From Diphasiastrum complanatum (lineage: Eukaryota; Streptophyta; Lycopodiopsida; Lycopodiales; Lycopodiaceae), in the NCBI GenBank assembly GCA_029204225.1, contig CM055100.1, forward strand, positions 18,774,244 through 18,838,243: DNA of 64,000 nt, in the 5' to 3' direction. The position numbers and the translations under genes were made by a program. Within the stretch, counting starts at the first letter, position 1. Each line of letters begins with the position of its first letter. This document shows positions 59,051 to 64,000 of the stretch, one piece after another. The notes beneath the pieces are model-generated. The model ran no database searches, was not told the origin of the DNA, and was given only the letters and a program-made list of their open reading frames with translations.

Positions 59051-59493
59051 AGTTATGGACTCAGCTCCTTACATTCGCCGTGTCCACTTACATTTACTTT
59101 ACTTTATGCATAAGCAGGCCTTGGGCCCTTTTTTATTCATTATTGACACTTAGACTATATGGTTGGCCTTTGGCCTTATTATTCATTATTAGGCCATTTG
59201 GACATATTACTGGAGAGTGGGGGCCTTCTTGGAGGGCGCACTATTTTCCCTCCCAGTTGGGCCCTAGCCATCGGAAGTTTGCTTTTAGGGCTTCCTCTGG
59301 GCTATAAGTAGGGAAACTGTGTCATTTGTTATTCAGCTGATGATATTGATCTCTCTCTCTAGTCTCCTTAATCTCTCTCTTTCCTGCTTTCTAGGGTTAA
59401 GTCTTGCTTATGTGCTGCTTTCATAGCTTAAGTCTTGCTTATGTGATGCTTTCATAGCTTAGCTCTAGATCAGCTGTGGCTCTATTCGTAACT
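59051..59493 (+). repeat. 3' LTR of element D2
   Basis: 443 bp, AGTTATGG to CGTAACT, preceded by a purine-rich TCGGGGAG as likely polypurine tract. Confidence 0.95.
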
Positions 59494-60299
59494 TACATGA
59501 ACAAATATCTCATGTCAAAGTATGGTGAGTCAATTCATGTCAAAGCCAAAGGTCACACATTAGAAAGTAGCAAAGAGGATTTTGCGATATATCAAGGGGA
59601 CAACCAGATTTGGTATCGCTATGGTAATACTGCTAACATAAAACATGAAGGCTTTGTGGATGTTGATTGGGCAAGTGATGTTGCGGACATGAAATCCATT
59701 CCATAAGAGAACCAATGTGCTTGTATTGAAATGAGGATATGAACATGATTTCCAAACTCGAGTTTGGCACTCTTTATAGTGGAGAGGAGGGCCTTGGCCT
59801 CAAAATCCTATTGGCCCGTTTCTACCTCCCTAACTATTCAAACTTAAAAAAGAGTGGAAACCCATTCAAAAATTGGAGGCAACCAATTTGAATTTGAATT
59901 TTGGTGGGAACCCCAACGGGAACCCCAACTTTATTCACTAACTTGACATTTAGGCCTGCGACATTAAAAGTCCCGGAAAACGGCCTAAAGTCCTTTTGGT
60001 TACGACAACTACTTGAAGATCTCCAAATACAACAAGAAGGACCGACGACACTTCAATGTGATAATCAAAGTTGCATTCAACTTGCAAAGAATCCAGTTTT
60101 TCATAGCAGGACAAAGCACATTGAGGTTCAGCAACATTTCATATGAGAGAAGATACAAAGTGCAAATGTGAAGCTTATTTATTGTGACACCAACAATCAA
60201 GTGGCAAACATCTTCACAAAAGGACTCGGTCGAGAGAAATTTGAGAAGTTTAGAAAACTCCTGGGCGTCATTGATAATCAATCAAACATTAAAGGGGAG
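59494..60299 (+). pseudogene. Ty1/copia RT-RNase H remnant (right part)
   Basis: Continues 54530-54617. 59494-59708 encodes a copia RNase H start (HEGFVDVDWASDVADMKS). About 260 bp of unrelated sequence (59709-59966) then interrupts. From 59967 it resumes: FWLRQLLEDLQIQQEGPTTL, CDNQSCIQLAKNPVFHSRTK, HIEVQQHF, and after a stop VANIFTKGLGREKFEKFRKL. It ends at a polypurine run (AAAGGGGAG) before a probable LTR. Several stops; dead. Confidence 0.88.
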
Positions 60300-60700
60300 T
60301 GTTAGAATCAATGACTAATTGAATTATTATCATTTAGGACTTTATGGGCCATAGGCTGCAAGCAAGTACAAGGGGTTCTTTTCTATGCTTAGTAAAGTTT
60401 AGTAGAACTTGAGTTGAAGCCAAGTTCGTGATTCGGGTGCTAATTATAAAGCACCAACTTTGCTAGTTACAGGACTAAGATGCTTTTACCATATTTAGAC
60501 ACTATGTTTGGTAATTGCTTTTAGATTGCTTCTGCTTTTGCTTTTGCTTTTTGGAATGAACTATTGCCTATAAGTATAGGATGGTGCCCTCCTCCAATCT
60601 ATCCTCTTTCTATCATACATCTTCTCCTTAATCTAATAGAGTTCTTTTGGTGTGTACTTGTCTTATCTTTGTTATTTGTTGTATGTGTGAGTTATGTTAT
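60300..60700 (+). repeat. Probable 3' LTR of the copia remnant
   Basis: TGTTAGAATCAATGAC follows the polypurine tract of the copia gene, a typical copia LTR start. The right end is not defined because no second copy is in the window. Confidence 0.5.
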
Positions 60701-60777
60701 GTTATAGTCAACTCCAATCTAGGTATTAGTCATAATTCCATCACTTTTGACAACAGAATCTTTCAAGGGGGGAAGAA

Positions 60778-61256
60778 TGCCATGTCCATGTCATGTATTG
60801 AGTATTCAGAACAATCCTTGATGTTGATGTTCGGCAGTCCAGTGTAAGAGATTATTAGTTATGCCTCAACATTTTGATCCAGGCTAGAAATGTAATTAAT
60901 AACCTTGTGAGGGCCCAAACTATCCTTTTGGTGTATGGTGATTGATGGCTATATGCATGTTGAGGAGTATCAATAGTAATTGACTATGAGTTTACTAGAG
61001 AATTAGTGTTCTGGAAGGAATATGCTTAGGCTCCAAGGGTCTATATATACCTACAAAAACTCGCTTTGCTCCACTTCCAGATTCCAATTTTCAGTTACCA
61101 GAAACCTCTCATCTCCTGTATTCAGTCACTGTGGCTCAAGGGTGAAGCTGTTGTGGATTTATCTTCAGTTTCTCTTTGGTTGGGTGGTTTGGCTCCAAAC
61201 TATCCTTTTGGTGTTTGCAACAAGATCTTAAGGATCTACATAAGGCAATCTTTACA
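60778..61256 (+). repeat. 3' LTR of element G
   Basis: 479 bp, TGCCATGTCC to TTTACA, preceded by AAGGGGGGAAGAA. Confidence 0.85.
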
Positions 61257-61261
61257 AAGTG

Positions 61262-62548
61262 CCACTGCAAGGAATACAAAACAAAGTTTTGAAGTACCTC
61301 CTAGCCCTTCCTGTTGGATTCATGGAACCATATGGATCTATACCAAGTTTGGCTCAAAAAATTGATTTGGGGTCTTGTACAAGTCTTCAGTTTGAAAGCA
61401 TCATAATGGATATAAATCAAGCAGAGGAAATCAACCATGTACAAGTCGTATGAACTCTTCTTGAGTTAGAAAAACATAGTCCTCAAACTATCTTTTCAGA
61501 TGCTAAAAATCTAGTTCTCATGATTGTTTGGTACATTGGAAGCATGTCAATAGGTTTGCATATATAGCCTTTTAGTCAATCGTCCTATTGGGGAAATAAT
61601 GTATGTCTTTTGTCATGATAGTTTGTATGCACTTGTAATAGGTGTAAGAATAAGAATTTTCAGGAAATATGTATCATCTTCTATCTGCAGTAGCTTCTGT
61701 CATTAAGTTAATGTTTTATGCTACAAAATATTGTAGTTCCAATGTGCAGGATACATGACTGTTTTTATCGTTGGAGATGCAGCCTGTGTATATAAGATTT
61801 TTTCCTTAATGAAAATTGTTCTGCAAAGCTTCGTTCTAAAGCCTGGACATGTCATTTACATTATCTGTTGTTCTGGTACGAATATTTGTTTCTGTAGTCT
61901 AATATAGCATGCAAGTGAGTACCCTTAAAATGCTTTGGAGTATTGCACCAAACTTTATAAAAGCTTAATCACACAGTGTCTCTGCCTAATATTGCAGGAG
62001 ACTAACCAAATGTAAATTTCAAAAGTGTAAAGCCTTTGCTTGTGCTTTGTGAAATTTTATATGATTACACAGTAAAACATGCATATTGATCTACATCTCT
62101 TCCTAAAGGGGAGATAGATTACAAACAAGATTAGCAAATTTACTGCTGTTAACGTTCATGTGGCAATATTATACTCCAATAAGAGCCAAGTAAAGCTGGA
62201 AAGCTCAAGTCTATATTAGTAGAGCAAATAAGGCTAAATGGATGCATTTTTGGTTGACATGGAATGATGAAATTTCAGCTGTCACAGATTTTTGGTACAG
62301 ATAACATGTGCTATTTAGAAAATTTGTGACAATAGCAAACTCCCAGTTTTATTTGGTTCAAGTTGACTGTGAGGTTCATCCAAATGAGCATGTTTCTGAA
62401 GATGGCCAGCATTTTATAATTAGTTGTTTTTTCCTGTTTTCAGCCGTTGCATAGGAAGTATTAACTCCTAGAATAGTTATTGTGAAGATTGAATACCCTC
62501 TTCTTCATACTTTTTTCCAAGAAGCTGAACAAATGATTGGGCTTGCAG
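61262..62548 (+). other. Right end of the giant intron
   Basis: AT-rich sequence without a coding or repeat signal that I can support. It ends in the acceptor GCTTGCAG (62541-62548). Confidence 0.5.
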
Positions 62549-62634
62549 GAGAATATTTGGCCTTAACTGGTGAACGCATTGATGGAGCAGAAATGCTTGC
62601 ATGTGGTCTTGCAACACACTATGTACTCTCTGAG
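62549..62634 (+). CDS. 3-hydroxyisobutyryl-CoA hydrolase-like gene, exon D
   Basis: 86-bp exon. Two bases complete the Gly codon begun by exon C, then EYLALTGERIDGAEMLACGL and ATHYVLSE. The family motif is GEYLGLTGxRLDGAEMLACGLATHFV, so the match is clear and in phase. Acceptor TTGCAG ends at 62548; donor GTAAAA at 62635. Together exons A-D give an unbroken core of about 110 codons. The remaining C-terminal exons should lie beyond 64000. Confidence 0.93.
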
Positions 62635-64000
62635 GTAAAAGTTTTTCGCTATGCTGATCCTCTAAGGAGTACATATATGTGCATTGCAGTGGTTGGAGCT
62701 TTGATATCTTAGGGTTTTTTGTTACACGGTATGTTGTGGCACAAAAAATGGTTGGGTCGATATTGATTTTCTGAACTGAATTTTATCTTGAGTTAGCCAG
62801 GCAAGATAGTACTTGCTAATAAAACCTTAAAATGACTGATATTTCATGCAACCTCTGTTTTCAGCTGTCTAAATCATAGTGTAACAAAGACTTAGCTTTG
62901 AATCAATCATCCATCAATACAGGCCTATTCATACTTTCTAAGGTCTTACAGTCTACAACTTAGAGCCAGAGGCCTAATAGTGACTATATGATGTGACTAA
63001 ATTTTGAGTTACACCAAATAGGGGCCCAAGTACTAAAAGCATAAGGTAAAAACATTGTCATAATAAATAACCCCAGGGGCTTCTAGCTTGAGCTATTAAT
63101 TATAAATGGTCTATAAGTCTCCATCCTCCTACAAAGTTGTACTTCCCTCAGTGTTTTTTTGAATAAAGTGTTTGTGCAACAAAATTGAAAGGATTGCCAA
63201 AATTGCATATATTCCAGATGTTGCCAAAAAGGATGTGAGAAAAAAAACTGATTGTATATACATAGTCCATGTGGGGTCATCTCCGACCATAGGAGTCATG
63301 CATGACCATCTGTCAATTGTGCACATTGATGTGGATCCATAACAAGGGGTCGCCTCGTGCCAATAGGAGATTGACATGTGGCACCCAAAAGACCTCTAGC
63401 TCTAGACCAATGTTCTGTCGCAATTGTAACAAAGCTTTGGGCCTAAAAAAGAGCACCAAGACATGCTTTGCTGCATAGATTCCTTGTCAATCTGATAGAC
63501 CAATGCCATGTGAATGTAGTAGACAAGGACATAATACTCATAGAGGTGAGATGACAATAGGAAGAAATGGATTCCATTATTCACAGAGAGCAGGAATGCA
63601 TGATAGCGGCTGGACCAAGCGACTTAGAGGATGCAGAGAAAACCGATGCTTCAACCCAGTAGAGGTAAATTACAGTGGGAATAGAGGCCATGCATCATAA
63701 ACCTAGGCCATGCATATTGCACCCATGTGCAAGAGTGTCAAACGCTACTAGCAATAGGTTTTATTTGCAAATATACAGTAGCTGCCATGCGATCCCTAAA
63801 GAACAAGAATATTGGCCAAACACTTGTGTGAACTATTTGCATCCTAACACATGTAAATTCTTTCTGGATCACTCGGCAGGGGCCAATGCCTAACCGACTG
63901 AACCACGATTCATCTGGTTCATAATCAACCGTTTGGAAATCTTGGGCTATATGGTGCACCAGTAGCACATGATGATAGGTGTTGACTCCAATGCAGCTGT
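62635..64000 (+). other. Intron after exon D
   Basis: AT-rich. No further hydrolase exon, element end or RNA gene could be recognised up to the window edge. Confidence 0.5.

Larger units (their letters stand above)
54618..59493 (+). mobile_element. Mosaic LTR retrotransposon D2
   Basis: 4,876-bp plus-strand element with LTRs of 444 bp (54618-55061) and 443 bp (59051-59493), flanked by a perfect TACAT duplication (54613-54617, 59494-59498). LTR ends are AGTTATGGAC and ATTCGTAACT. Order: primer site, leader with tandem repeats, gag without its zinc knuckle, a segment shared with D3 (56514-56875), protease, the novel segment shared with D1 (57242-58750), chromodomain. RT, RNase H and the integrase core are absent. 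It is inserted in a copia RT-RNase H gene. Confidence 0.95.

Noticed and set aside
60300-61256. Copia remnant and element G as one element
   Set aside because: Each has its own polypurine tract and its own TG-start LTR within 480 bp, so two elements are more likely.

Overview
The window looks like nuclear DNA of a vascular plant with a large, repeat-rich genome, most likely a seed plant; the species cannot be named from the sequence. Nearly everything is mobile-element sequence. The only host gene I can support is a set of four short exons on the + strand (25500-25579, 25844-25927, 37673-37757, 62549-62634). Their splice phases fit, and together they read through the conserved core of a 3-hydroxyisobutyryl-CoA hydrolase-like protein (CHY1/HIBCH group, enoyl-CoA hydratase superfamily). 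The two large introns between them are about 11.7 kb and 24.8 kb. The 5' exons and the last exons are not in the window.

Layout. (1) 1-14231: minus-strand LINE sequences interrupted by two Ty3/gypsy elements, A (3883-8901, +) and B (10064-13945, -). (2) 14232-22588: element C, a minus-strand Ty3/gypsy element with gag, protease, RT, RNase H, integrase and chromodomain regions, carrying the nested deletion derivative E (15997-18416) in its integrase. (3) 22589-25499: AT-rich sequence, probably intron, with a LINE tail and a second deletion derivative, F (23771-25113). (4) 25500-37757: host exons A-C; the intron between B and C holds D1 (28962-34574) and a solo LTR (35097-36221). (5) 37758-62548: one intron. 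Most of it is a single old LTR element, G (38186-61256), inflated by nested insertions: a GC-rich hAT-type transposase gene, a 5'-truncated LINE (L2), a LINE with both ORFs intact (L3), another LINE 3' end (L4), gypsy remnants H and D3, and a Ty1/copia remnant that was itself hit by D2 (54618-59493). (6) 62549-64000: exon D and the next intron.

How the parts relate. C, D1-D3, E and F form one related Ty3/gypsy group: similar gag and integrase, a Met-tRNA type primer site, a shared GGAGGG/CCCTCC inverted repeat in the LTR, and unusual LTR ends (AGTTA at one end, TAACT at the other, instead of TG/CA). Five of these insertions have target-site duplications that fix the ends. Only C keeps a full complement of pol domains. 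The others lack large parts of pol, so they were probably mobilised in trans. The most interesting item is the D family: RT, RNase H and most of integrase are replaced by about 1.5-1.7 kb of conserved, mostly open sequence encoding a protein I do not recognise. D3 carries what looks like an otherwise unseen gag-like ORF that may be the donor of this sequence.

The LINEs share a 3' end made of a GAC-R-TTAATAA motif followed by a CT dinucleotide tract. A 10-bp target-site duplication around L2 shows that its CT tract is part of the inserted element. All coordinates, boundaries and target-site duplications were read by eye; nothing was aligned or searched by computer.
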